DNA from: Mesorhizobium ciceri WSM4083
GTDB lineage: Bacteria > Pseudomonadota > Alphaproteobacteria > Rhizobiales > Rhizobiaceae
Direction of reading: 5' to 3'
Assembly (NCBI RefSeq): GCF_000519305.1
Contig: NZ_KI912610.1
Coordinates: forward strand, 404,862-468,861
Length of the DNA stretch: 64,000 bases
Under the pieces are notes generated by a model. That model saw only the letters and a list, made by a program, of their open reading frames with translations, was not told where the DNA came from and ran no database searches. Shown here one piece after another: positions 1 to 8,275 of the stretch. Each line of letters starts with the position of its first letter. Positions within the stretch are counted from its first letter, which is position 1. A program made the translations under genes and the position numbers.

Positions 1-992
1 TTCAACCCGACCGATCCCGGCTCGCCGATCTCGGGCTGATCCGCCGGCGGCTGCTCGGCCACCTTGTCGTAACGGTAGACGATCATGTCCTCGAGGAAAT
101 TGCCGGGCGCCGTCGACAGATGGCCGTAGAACAGGCCGATCTCCTTGTTCGGCTCCAGCACCTCGGCGAAGAACTTCGGAAAATCGTCCGATCTGATGAT
201 TTCGCGCGAGGTGCGGTAGACGGCGTTGTCGACGATATCGAGCGTCGCCTCCAGCACCACGCCGAACAGGCCATAGCCGCCGACGACGTGGCGGAACAGA
301 TCGGTGTTCTCGGTGGGCGAGCAGGTCGTCACCGAGCCGTCGGCCAGCATCACCCGCATCGAGCGGATCGAGCCCGCCACCGAACCTGCCTGGTGGTCCA
401 TGCCGTGCGCATTGACCGACAGCGAGCCGCCGACCGAGAAGATGTCGGTTGATTGCATGGCCTTCACCGCAAAGTGCGGATGCAGAAGGTTCTGGATGTC
501 GTGCCAGCACGCGCCCGGCTGCAAGGTCATGGTCTTCGCCGCAGCATCCACGGTCACCTTGTTGAACTTTCTGAGGTCGAGTACCAGAGCGTTGTCGTCG
601 AAGGCATGCCCGCCCATCGAATGGCGGATGGCGGCCAGTGAGACTTTCAGGCCATTGGCATGCGCGAAGGCCAGCGCCTTGGCGATGTGCTCGTCCTCGC
701 TGACCTCGACGACGCCGTAGACCGGCGTCCTCGACAGGCCGCTGGCATCGTTGATGTCGCCGCCTTTTGCCGACCAGGGCAGCGACGCATCGAAGGCCGG
801 CGCATTGTCCGGCAGCTTCAGAGGCAGCGGGAAGCCGTCTATATCGGCTATCCGTCCTGCGTTCTTTGGGCCCGAAGGCCCGCGCGCCAGCCGCGCCACC
901 GTGTTGCCGCCCCACAGCATCGCGCCGCCGACGACAGCCGCACCCAGCAGCAGTCGCCGCGACAGGCGAAACCCCTTTTGTTCGTCAGCCAT
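1..992 (-). CDS. FAD-binding oxidoreductase, Tat-exported (3' end outside window)
   Basis: The reading frame opens at ATG 992 and runs left off the window edge, so only about 330 N-terminal residues are visible. The N-terminus carries a twin-arginine export signal (SRRLLLGAAVVGGA), which suggests export of a folded flavoprotein. It is followed by a VAO/PCMH-type FAD-binding domain, with a nucleotide-binding stretch IRHSMGGHAFDDN and an FAD-contacting region SVGGSLSVNAHGMDH near residues 150-165. The family oxidises sugars, lactones or alcohols using covalent or tight FAD. The substrate cannot be told from this fragment. No partner gene is visible to its left. Confidence 0.82.
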   Translation of the reverse strand, partial: MADEQKGFRLSRRLLLGAAVVGGAMLWGGNTVARLARGPSGPKNAGRIADIDGFPLPLKLPDNAPAFDASLPWSAKGGDINDASGLSRTPVYGVVEVSEDEHIAKALAFAHANGLKVSLAAIRHSMGGHAFDDNALVLDLRKFNKVTVDAAAKTMTLQPGACWHDIQNLLHPHFAVKAMQSTDIFSVGGSLSVNAHGMDHQAGSVAGSIRSMRVMLADGSVTTCSPTENTDLFRHVVGGYGLFGVVLEATLDIVDNAVYRTSREIIRSDDFPKFFAEVLEPNKEIGLFYGHLSTAPGNFLEDMIVYRYDKVAEQPPADQPEIGEPGSVGL

Positions 993-1097
993 GAATATCC
1001 CCGTTGGCCAAGGGATAGCGCGGCTCTTTGGCAAAAACCATAGCGGTGCCGCCGGACAGCGTTCCGCCTGGCATCGAGGGGTGGAGAGTACGAAAGT

Positions 1098-1121
1098 GGC
1101 CGGTTCCCGGAGGAACCGGCC
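1098..1121 (-). terminator. hairpin downstream of the DUF1344 gene
   Basis: A perfect 10-bp stem (GGCCGGTTCC / GGAACCGGCC) with a 4-nt loop lies just past the stop of the DUF1344 gene on the minus strand. A second 10-bp stem (GCGTCAGCAG / CTGCTGACGC) lies at 1147-1168. There is no good T-tract, so termination is likely but not certain. Confidence 0.45.
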
Positions 1122-1182
1122 AGAAATGGAGCAGGGTCTGAAAATTGCGTCAGCAGGTCTGCTGACGCACGGCGCTCACGCC

Positions 1183-1425
1183 TTACGAAGCCTTCTTGAT
1201 CGACGTCACGATGCCGGTCTTGTCATCGACGGTCACTGCTACCTTGGCGCCGACCTTCAATTTGCCGACCGCCGCTTCCGGCGATAGCTGGTAGATCTTG
1301 CCGTCGTCGAGGGTGATCGACTTGGTCGTCGGGTCGACGGCCTGGATGGTGCCCTGAACAGTCGCGGCATAGGCGGTGCCTAGGAAGGCGAGCAGAGCGG
1401 CGGTGGTTGCGAGGGTCTTCTTCAT
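1183..1425 (-). CDS. DUF1344 family small periplasmic protein
   Basis: An 80-residue protein with a clear Sec signal peptide (MKKTLATTAALLAFLGTAYA) and a short beta-rich mature part containing VDPTTKSITLDDGKIYQL, the hallmark of DUF1344. The family is common in rhizobia and its function is not known. I chose ATG 1425 because a GGAG ribosome site lies about 9 nt upstream and the signal peptide starts there. The frame is open to 1482, but that part is not signal-peptide-like. It is a single-gene unit followed by hairpins. Confidence 0.85.
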   Translation of the reverse strand: MKKTLATTAALLAFLGTAYAATVQGTIQAVDPTTKSITLDDGKIYQLSPEAAVGKLKVGAKVAVTVDDKTGIVTSIKKAS

Positions 1426-1867
1426 GGTAAGCACTCCGTGCTGTTTCACTTTCCGGACCGCCGCCTTGGGAAACGACAGCACCGGACGGCCTGAAACTGG
1501 AACGGAAAGCGCTCCCTCCGCAAATCACGTTGGGTGAATTTTCGCAAACAATATCATAGGCTTAATTCCGACACATTGTCTGCGGCCAAGATCATTTCAG
1601 GCCGCTTCGGCTCCCCCAATGGCGCACTTCTGTCCACGAAAAGAGTCGTTTAGCCTAGATGTGGCGGGCGGTTTCGATCACGGCGCGGCCGCCGCAATCC
1701 GTCTCGGGCGGCATCACGAAACAGACTGCCGACCGGTCTTCGGTACACATTTTGTTTCATGGATCAGTTCAAAACCGCAACTCCAAAGCGGATCAAAACT
1801 CGCGCTCCGGTTGCAAATCGGGAACGGATGCAGGATGGTGCGTCGTTACGATGAAGGGGGGCCTTCC
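1426..1867. other. intergenic region, divergent promoters
   Basis: About 440 bases separate the divergent DUF1344 and DUF2314 genes. A plus-strand frame is open from 1619, but it lacks a ribosome site and does not look protein-like before 1868. The region is likely to hold both promoters. I see no repeat or RNA gene in it. Confidence 0.4.
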
Positions 1868-2362
1868 ATGAAGCTTGCAGTCCGGGCCATGATATCCCTG
1901 ATGCTCGCGCTTGCTCCGGGATCGGCCGGCGCACAAGGCGCGGATTCGGGCGACGACAAAACGGTTATGTTTGCCAGGGACGATCCCGAGATGGCGGTAG
2001 CGACTGCGAAGGCGCATGCCAGCTTGGATGAGTTCCTGGCCCTGGCCGAAGCACCGCCCTCGGGCACGGACAGGTTCAAATTGAAGGTCGAGGTGCGCGA
2101 TGGGAATGTCCGCGAGCACTTCTGGGTCATCCCGTTCCGCCGCACGGAAACCGGCTTCGTCGGCATATTGGCAAACCAGCCGGAGGCAGTGCGCAATGTC
2201 GTCCTCGGCCAGAATATAGAATTCACCAGGGACGATGTTTCCGACTGGGGATACAGACGCGACGGGCGGCAAGTCGGCAGCTTCACCGTCTGTGTGATGT
2301 TCAAGAGAATGTCGAAGGATGAAGCGGACTATATGCGTGACAACTCCGGTTACGATTGTTGA
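1868..2362 (+). CDS. DUF2314 domain protein with signal peptide
   Basis: A 164-residue protein. Residues 1-21 form a Sec signal (MKLAVRAMISLMLALAPGSA), and the rest matches the DUF2314/YegJ type: an acidic start (FARDDPEMAVATAKAHASL), a central KLKVEVRDGNVREHFWV strand pair, and a C-terminal DVSDWGYRRDGRQVGSFT segment. The family has no assigned activity. ATG 1868 was chosen because a purine-rich AAGGGGGG site lies just upstream and it begins the signal peptide. The frame is open upstream to 1619 without support. Export to the periplasm is inferred from the signal. Confidence 0.8.
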   Translation: MKLAVRAMISLMLALAPGSAGAQGADSGDDKTVMFARDDPEMAVATAKAHASLDEFLALAEAPPSGTDRFKLKVEVRDGNVREHFWVIPFRRTETGFVGILANQPEAVRNVVLGQNIEFTRDDVSDWGYRRDGRQVGSFTVCVMFKRMSKDEADYMRDNSGYDC

Positions 2363-2379
2363 TCGTATGCTCGGCCGGA

Positions 2380-3378
2380 CTAGCTTGCCTCGTCCCTCCC
2401 GCCGATCTTTCGCACCAGCGCCGCCGTCGCCAGCATCGCGCCCATGTCCGATATCATCGGCGCGACATGCCTGCTGTAGTCGAGCGGCACCGAAATATCC
2501 GGCAGTTCGAAGAAGTTCTTCGTCTGCGGCAGCAGCAGGAACCCATCGCTGCCATTGAGCGCGACACGGGCCGGATCGTCGGGCCAGGTTTCGCCAAGCC
2601 ATTTCAGCGCCTGCGCCAGCCGGCCGCTCACCAGTGGCTGTGCCGCTCCGAGATTGTCGGTGCGGAACTCGTAGGCGGCATCGAGCAAAGCATCGCCACT
2701 GGACAGCTCCTGCAGCTTGCTGGCGAATATGCCGCGAAAGAAGCTGATGACCGCGTTGGTCCGGCGCGTCGCCACCAATATGCCGGGGAACGGCGCGATG
2801 GTCTCGAAGGCGACGATGACGCCCTGGAAGGCGGTCGACGAGCCCTTGCCCGACCCTTCCCGCAGATGCGCCTCGTAGAGTTCGAACGGAAACCCTTCGT
2901 AGCGGCCCGCGACGATGTCGTCGAACGCCTGGCGGTTGAACGGACCAACCGCTGTGCGCGGCAACCGGTCGAAGGAATTCGGCGTCACGCCATGCTGGTA
3001 GCGCATGTCGGCGATGAAGCCGAAGATGATCGGCAGCAGCGTCTCGCGGAACGATTGCTGCAGCCGCGTCGCCGGTTTCCTGGCCTGGAAATAGAGCAGG
3101 ATCGAAGCCGCGAAGCCGATCACATAGAGAAATACATGCGGCGTCGAGACCCATTGCTCGTTGGGGTCGGCGACCTTGTTGAACAGCCACGCGACCAGCA
3201 CCACGGCCACCAGCACCAGCCCCACGAACACCGGCACCCGCCAGCGCACCTGCCGGACCGCCGAAGCCCTCGCCGTTTCATAGGCCTCGATGTCTTTCCG
3301 GATGCCGGCGATGACCGTTTCGCTCGGCATGAAATCCGCTGTTTCCACCGCTACCCCCGCAAGCCTCGACAAATTCAT
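2380..3378 (-). CDS. DUF3137 membrane protein
   Basis: A 332-residue protein convergent with the DUF2314 gene. Two hydrophobic segments near residues 49-64 (VPVFVGLVLVAVVLVAWLF) and 80-97 (VFLYVIGFAASILLYF) form a hairpin anchor. The larger soluble C-terminal part has the DUF3137 pattern (FELYEAHLRE, FQGVIVAFE, LLLPQTKNFFELPD). Galanin-like or Kelch-like roles proposed for the wider family are not supported here, so the function is unknown. ATG 3378 is the likeliest start; the frame extends to 3483 into the repeat region. An alternative start is the internal Met at residue 17. Confidence 0.75.
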   Translation of the reverse strand: MNLSRLAGVAVETADFMPSETVIAGIRKDIEAYETARASAVRQVRWRVPVFVGLVLVAVVLVAWLFNKVADPNEQWVSTPHVFLYVIGFAASILLYFQARKPATRLQQSFRETLLPIIFGFIADMRYQHGVTPNSFDRLPRTAVGPFNRQAFDDIVAGRYEGFPFELYEAHLREGSGKGSSTAFQGVIVAFETIAPFPGILVATRRTNAVISFFRGIFASKLQELSSGDALLDAAYEFRTDNLGAAQPLVSGRLAQALKWLGETWPDDPARVALNGSDGFLLLPQTKNFFELPDISVPLDYSRHVAPMISDMGAMLATAALVRKIGGRDEAS

Positions 3379-3451
3379 GATAGCTGGTTTTGTTCGATGT
3401 ATCGACTGCAGTGCCTCTTCAACAAATGTCCACGCCTGATTACCACGTGGT

Positions 3452-3614
3452 TCCCCCAATCCGTCGCTGCTTCGCAGCGCCACCTTCCCCCCTCCGGAGG
3501 GAAAGGAAAGGAGCGTTGCTGGACGAGCGCTGACGGCAAAAAGCTTGGCGCCTTTCCTCTACCCCGTCGATCGGGGGAGAGAGGTGGCTCGGCGAAGCCG
3601 AGACGGAGTGGGGG
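3452..3614. repeat. rhizobial palindromic intergenic element (mosaic type)
   Basis: An imperfect inverted repeat of about 160 bases: the left arm (CCCCCAATCCGTCG ... GCCACCTTCC) pairs with the right arm (AGGTGGC ... GACGGAGTGGGGG). Short inner hairpins occur, such as CTGCTTCGCAG and CTCGGCGAAGCCGAG. It lies between two genes and is related in style to the elements at 11274, 11472 and 49391. Open frames through it are artefacts of its GC content. Confidence 0.7.
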
Positions 3615-3687
3615 TCGACCAGCGCAGCAAAAGACAATGCATGCGCCAGCCATGGACCCCATAGGCAACGTCTCGTCACTTGCAGCA

Positions 3688-4716
3688 CTAAGGAAAGATC
3701 GCTTTCAGTCGCCTCTCGACCTTGTCACGCACTCGGCCCTCCAAAGCCTTCACCAACACCAACCGCTCATGGTCGCCGGCGCGCAGGCGCATGAAGGGAT
3801 GCAGCCGGTAAGACGCGATCGTCCCGCGCATACCGGCATCGGCACTGACATCGACAGTGAGGATAGACCCGATGCGGCCCGGCCATGGCTGGCGGGCAAA
3901 GGCGGTACCGAGGAAATCGCCGAGCCCATAGGCGACGATCGTCCCGTCGATCTTTTCCACCGGTTGAACGACATGGGCGTGATGGCCGGCGATCAGTCCG
4001 ACGCCTTGCCCGGCCAGCCGCCTGGCCAGCGCTCGCGTCCCGTCGCGCGGAAAATGTCGGAACTCCCAGTCCCAATGCGGCACGGCGCAGAGAAGGTCGG
4101 AACCATCGCGCGGCCAGCCGGCCGGATCGCTGTCCATCGACACCCGCCCGGCAAACAGTTTTTCATCGGCGTTGCGCCACAGCGTGAATGCGGCGAAGCC
4201 GATATCAAGCGATCCAACCTGGACCGGCACCACAGGACCGTCGGCGGCCAGGCCGATCGTGCGGATGCCGAGCCGCTGCAACGCCGCGACCGTCTCGTCG
4301 AAACCGGCGACGCCCTGATCCAGCACATGGTTGTTGGCCAGCGACAGCACGAGCCTTTCCCGCGCAATACCAGCCGCCGCCAGTGCCTCGGCCAGAAATG
4401 ACTCGCTCATGGCATGATGCGTGCCAAGCCTTGTCCCCAGCGCCGCGCTTGGTCTGTCCACCACAGGGCTTTCGCAATTGCCGATCACCAGATCGGCAGC
4501 GACGAGCAACGCCTTGATCGCCGGGTCGCAATTCGGCGCGCTGCGGTTGGCTACTGCCGAGATGTCGCCGACAAAGGCAAGCCGCACAGCCTGCTTCGGC
4601 GGCGGATCCATCAGCATCCCAGCCGCCGGCGCAAAGTCTCGCACGTCTCCGGCCAGCGACGGCTTCAGGAAACGCGGCAGCCAGGACAGCTTGTAGGAAA
4701 GCGGATAATTCGACAC
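3688..4716 (-). CDS. CapA family metallophosphatase-like protein
   Basis: About 342 residues with the CapA/PgsA fold of the calcineurin-like superfamily. Motifs are AFVGDISAV near the start, GNCESPVV, LANNHVLDQG, then GHHAHVVQPVEKIDG and YGLGDFLGT at the C-terminal side. These supply the Asp/Asn/His residues expected to bind metals. CapA proteins act in polyglutamate capsule synthesis, but in rhizobia most homologues have unknown roles and no capsule genes lie nearby. The start is uncertain: GTG 4716 gives a plausible N-terminus ending the divergent intergenic gap, ATG 4620 would give a shorter one, and the frame is open to 4950 inside the divergent gene. Confidence 0.78.
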   Translation of the reverse strand: MSNYPLSYKLSWLPRFLKPSLAGDVRDFAPAAGMLMDPPPKQAVRLAFVGDISAVANRSAPNCDPAIKALLVAADLVIGNCESPVVDRPSAALGTRLGTHHAMSESFLAEALAAAGIARERLVLSLANNHVLDQGVAGFDETVAALQRLGIRTIGLAADGPVVPVQVGSLDIGFAAFTLWRNADEKLFAGRVSMDSDPAGWPRDGSDLLCAVPHWDWEFRHFPRDGTRALARRLAGQGVGLIAGHHAHVVQPVEKIDGTIVAYGLGDFLGTAFARQPWPGRIGSILTVDVSADAGMRGTIASYRLHPFMRLRAGDHERLVLVKALEGRVRDKVERRLKAIFP

Positions 4717-4822
4717 GAAGCGCCCAATTGTTTGCCTTGTGTAGACCGTCCGCGGGGCGGGTTGAAGCGCGGCGCTGCAAATGGTGTATATTTGCGCTGC
4801 GCGACAAATATTGGGGGAAAAG

Positions 4823-6088
4823 ATGACACCACTGGCAGGCCTGCTGACATCCGCTTTCATTCTGCTCCTGCCGCTGTCTTCCGCGTCGGCGGCAATGCCT
4901 GAAGCGGCAACCGCACTGTTTAAGGCGAAGACCGTGGCCGCGCGCGACACTGCCCTGTCAGTGCTGGAGACCGCCGCGCCAAAAGACCCGGCATCCGCCT
5001 ATGCGGCCGGGGCGGGCGAGTTCTTCACCGCATTGGAGATCCTGGCCACCGGTCTGCACCGTCATGGTTTCGAAAGCCCGCAATCCTTCATGCTGCCGCT
5101 GATGCGGTTGCCGGTGCCGGAGAATCCCAATCCCGAGCCGCTGACCTACGAGCAGTTCCGCGCCATCCTGGTCGGCTTCCGCGACCGGCTGGAAAAATCC
5201 GCGGCCACGTTTGCGTCGGTGCCGGCGAACGCCGATATCGGCATGGCGATCGATCTCACCCATGCCGGCATCGACCTCAACGAGGACGGCACCATCGCGC
5301 CGGACGAGAGCATGGCGGCGATCATCGCCGCGTTGTCCCGCGGCGGCATTACATCGGACGCCGCCGCCCCCACGCTCACCTTCCGTTTCGACCGCGCCGA
5401 CGGGTACTGGCTGCAGGGCTATGCCGAGTTCCTGATGGCCCAGGCCGATTTCTGGCTGGCGCATGATTTCAGGAGCACCTTCGACGGCTCGTTCCACATG
5501 CTGTTCCCACGCGCCAAGCTGCCGTTGCAGGATGTTCTCGTGCCGCCGGCCGGCGACATGGGCTCGAGCATCTTCTCGTCGGAATGGCGCATCGCCGATT
5601 TCATCTCCATGGTGCATCTCATCAACTGGCCCGTGGTCGAACCGGAGCGCCGGCAAGCGGCGCGCCGTCATCTGCTGGAAATGATCCGGCTGTCGCGCGA
5701 GGACTGGAAGGCGATCCGCGCCGAGACCGACAATGACCGCGAATGGCTGCCTGGACCGCAGCAGAAGGGCGAGAACCCGCTCACCGGCCTCGAAGTCGGC
5801 GAGGAGCAGGTCCAGGCCTGGCTCGCCGCCCTGACCATGGCCGAGGATCTCCTGGAAGGCCGCAAGCTGCTGCCGCATTTCCGCGTCACCGCCAGCACTG
5901 GGCTTGGCATCAACATGAAGCGCTTCTTCGATGACCCGAAAAACTTCGATCTCGTGCTGTCGATCACCGGCCCGGCCATCGCGCCCTACCTCGAAAGCGG
6001 CGAGCTCGTGACCAGCGACGATTTCGACCAGATCCAGCGCCAGTTCGGCGGCGGCGGGTTTCTGACTTTTGCGCTCTGGTTCAACTGA
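4823..6088 (+). CDS. secreted protein of unknown function
   Basis: A 421-residue protein with a clear Sec signal (MTPLAGLLTSAFILLLPLSS, cleavage near ASA-AMPEA). The mature part is rich in helices and conserved-looking Trp and Pro motifs. One segment, HAGIDLNEDGTIAPDES near residue 150, resembles an EF-hand calcium loop (D-x-N-x-D-G-x-I), as seen in some periplasmic calcium-binding proteins. I do not recognise a named family. ATG 4823 follows a GGGGGAAAAG ribosome site and starts the signal peptide. It is transcribed divergently from the CapA-like gene. Confidence 0.75.
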   Translation: MTPLAGLLTSAFILLLPLSSASAAMPEAATALFKAKTVAARDTALSVLETAAPKDPASAYAAGAGEFFTALEILATGLHRHGFESPQSFMLPLMRLPVPENPNPEPLTYEQFRAILVGFRDRLEKSAATFASVPANADIGMAIDLTHAGIDLNEDGTIAPDESMAAIIAALSRGGITSDAAAPTLTFRFDRADGYWLQGYAEFLMAQADFWLAHDFRSTFDGSFHMLFPRAKLPLQDVLVPPAGDMGSSIFSSEWRIADFISMVHLINWPVVEPERRQAARRHLLEMIRLSREDWKAIRAETDNDREWLPGPQQKGENPLTGLEVGEEQVQAWLAALTMAEDLLEGRKLLPHFRVTASTGLGINMKRFFDDPKNFDLVLSITGPAIAPYLESGELVTSDDFDQIQRQFGGGGFLTFALWFN

Positions 6089-6524
6089 GGGCGGGATGTT
6101 TGAGGCCCTTCCGCAGGGGGAAATCTTGGCAAGACCGGCAACATTTTTACTGGAAGCAGGCGCCATTCCCAGGCGATGTCTGCTGCCAGTCACCTCACTG
6201 CATATGCCGCGCGGAGGCGCTCGCAAAAATTAGCAGCGGCTGTTTTGCTTGACTCGGCCGCCAAAAACAGGCAGCAAAACCAGGTCGGAAGGGCGACAAC
6301 ACCACTTTCCTGGCCGTGGACGAAGCCAAATTTGGCCCAAATCCACATCTCGTCGTTGGTTTTGAGAGGAATTGATTAACCAACTTTGTCCATATTTTGA
6401 AGCAATCGGCAACCAACTACAGACGCGGCAAACGCGTCGGGGACCACCTGGGATCACTCACAGAATGGTCGTCGCGGCTCTCAAGGCCACGTACGGGGAA
6501 ACCGATTGAAGCGAGATTGGTTGC
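6089..6524. other. intergenic region
   Basis: About 435 bases before the DUF2778 gene. Short open frames on both strands have no ribosome sites or recognisable products. The stretch around 6330-6420 is relatively AT-rich and is the likeliest place for the downstream promoter. No repeat or RNA gene is apparent. Confidence 0.35.
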
Positions 6525-8147
6525 ATGGCGTTGTTGAGTACACACAAAAAAATCCATGGACTGCGTGAGGGCGGCGAGTTCGTCGATGCTCCGCGTTCCT
6601 CTTCCTTCAACGCTGGCCGGGTGGCCCGCTGGGTCGCGCTGCCTTGCGCCAGCACCGCCATCGGCCTTTGGCTGATCGGCACCATGGCCGGCCTCAGTTC
6701 CGTCGGCGCCTCGCTGTCGGCGACTTCGGTTGGCCTGCCCCAGACGCTGTCCATGCCGGGATCGCTCGCACTTACCGATCCGCTGAAACAGCACTTTTTG
6801 AAAGCACCCTTCGTGCTGGCCAATGCCAATGGCGGCACTCAGGCCCTGCATGATCATTCGGTGCAGTGCGGTGCCAGCTGTTTCAAGCTGGCCAGGGTAA
6901 GCTCGCAGGCGGAAAAGTCCGAACGCCTTGTGGCGCAGGCAAAGCCGACGCCCGCCGCCGTGAAGTCGAAGGCGCAAGAGCGCTTCGAACGCATGGAAGC
7001 GTCGCTTTCGCCGATGAAGCTGGCCGCTGCCTTTGTCGACGCCGGAAAGCCTGCCGCCAGTGCCAACACCCGCCCGGTGATCTCCACCGTCGCACCGCGA
7101 ATTGCCGAGGCGTCGTTGGTGCCCTCCGTCCCGGTCACAGCCAGCCTGTCCGACAGCATGCCAGTTCCGGCGACCGAACGTTTCGCCCGGCTGGATACCG
7201 ACTCGGTGGTCGTGCAGACCGCACCGCCGCCGATGGGCTTCGCCCAATCCGATACGCCAGACAATTCGCAGTTGGCGCTTGCCCTGGTGCAGTCGCTGCC
7301 GGCCGACGATGAGGCGTTCGCCTCACCGCTGCCGATCGAGGAATCGTCAGCCGACGTCGCGGTTTCACCCGTCGAAACCCAGCAGGATCAGCCCGGCGAT
7401 GCCGCCTCGCTGCCGGACGCGCTGACCGACGACGTGCCGTTGCCGACCCGCCGCCCGAAATTCGACGCACCGCAGCCCAAAATCGTGCAGCAGCAGCCTA
7501 AGTCCGTTCAGCAGCCCAAATCTGTTCAGCAGCCCAAGCTCGCCCAGCAATCGAAGCCGGCACGCGAGTCGGTCCAGCAGGCCCAGCCGGCAAAACCGGC
7601 GCGGCAAGGCCGGCCGGCCGATGGCGGCGACGTGCTGGCCTATGCCAAGCCGGACACGCCTTCGGGCGGCCTTGGCAAGGCGTTCAGGAACCTGTTCAAC
7701 TCGCCAGGGTCCAGGAGCGGCGCGGGAAATGGCGTCGCCGTCTATGACATCAGCAGCGCGACCGTCTACATGCCTGACGGCTCGAAGCTCGAGGCGCATT
7801 CAGGCATCGGCGCCATGGCGGATCAGCCGCGTTATGCCGACCAGAAGAACCGCGGGCCGACGCCGCCCAACACCTACAATCTGTCGATGCGCGAGTCGCG
7901 CTTCCACGGAGTGGAGGCCTTGCGCCTGACACCGGTCGATGGCCGCAACAAATACAATCGCGACGGCCTGCTGGCTCATACCTACCTGCTTCGGGGCCGC
8001 TACGCCCAGTCGAGCGGCTGCGTCGCCTTCAAGGACTATGCGCGCTTCCTCGCCGCCTTCAAGAAGGGCAAAATCAAGCGCCTCGTCGTGGTGCCGCGCC
8101 TGAACGGATCGGCGACGCAGGTCGCGTCAGCAGCCAGGGGCGTGTAG
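6525..8147 (+). CDS. DUF2778 (L,D-transpeptidase-like) membrane-anchored protein
   Basis: A 540-residue protein with three parts. An N-terminal transmembrane anchor lies around residues 27-55. A long low-complexity linker (about 100-400) includes a Gln/Pro/Lys tract with QPKSVQQPK-type repeats. The C-terminal DUF2778 domain (about 405-530) contains YDISSATVYMPDG, NTYNLSMRES and QSSGCVAFKDYARF; the S-x-G-C core with an upstream His resembles the active site of YkuD-type L,D-transpeptidases. This suggests a cell-wall role, by inference. The start at 6525 has only a weak ribosome site. A strong hairpin follows the stop. Confidence 0.78.
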   Translation: MALLSTHKKIHGLREGGEFVDAPRSSSFNAGRVARWVALPCASTAIGLWLIGTMAGLSSVGASLSATSVGLPQTLSMPGSLALTDPLKQHFLKAPFVLANANGGTQALHDHSVQCGASCFKLARVSSQAEKSERLVAQAKPTPAAVKSKAQERFERMEASLSPMKLAAAFVDAGKPAASANTRPVISTVAPRIAEASLVPSVPVTASLSDSMPVPATERFARLDTDSVVVQTAPPPMGFAQSDTPDNSQLALALVQSLPADDEAFASPLPIEESSADVAVSPVETQQDQPGDAASLPDALTDDVPLPTRRPKFDAPQPKIVQQQPKSVQQPKSVQQPKLAQQSKPARESVQQAQPAKPARQGRPADGGDVLAYAKPDTPSGGLGKAFRNLFNSPGSRSGAGNGVAVYDISSATVYMPDGSKLEAHSGIGAMADQPRYADQKNRGPTPPNTYNLSMRESRFHGVEALRLTPVDGRNKYNRDGLLAHTYLLRGRYAQSSGCVAFKDYARFLAAFKKGKIKRLVVVPRLNGSATQVASAARGV

Positions 8148-8180
8148 CGACAAGAGGCTTTCGGGCGCACCTTCCCGCCT

Positions 8181-8206
8181 GCTCCTGACAGCCTGCTGTC
8201 AGGAGC
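8181..8206 (+). terminator. perfect hairpin after the DUF2778 gene
   Basis: An 11-bp perfect stem (GCTCCTGACAG / CTGTCAGGAGC) with a CCTG loop, 33 bases past the stop and about 70 bases before uvrB. It has no T-run, so it may terminate inefficiently or protect the 3' end of the transcript. Confidence 0.5.
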
Positions 8207-8275
8207 AGCGCTGTCCGGCACGCCTCTCCCCACCGCACTCTTTCCATTTTGGCCAGGAAATCCCATATTCGGGAC

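Noticed and set aside
1619-1867. N-terminal extension of the DUF2314 protein
   Set aside because: Lacks a ribosome site and would bury the signal peptide that begins at 1868.
1793-3190. 465-codon minus-strand frame antisense to the DUF2314 gene
   Set aside because: Overlaps the real DUF3137 gene in another frame and has no recognisable sequence.
3452-3614. Insertion sequence
   Set aside because: Palindromic ends but no transposase frame or target-site duplication; better explained as an intergenic mosaic repeat.
2356-4401. 681-codon plus-strand frame over the DUF3137 and CapA genes
   Set aside because: It crosses a palindromic repeat and two minus-strand genes with clear domains.
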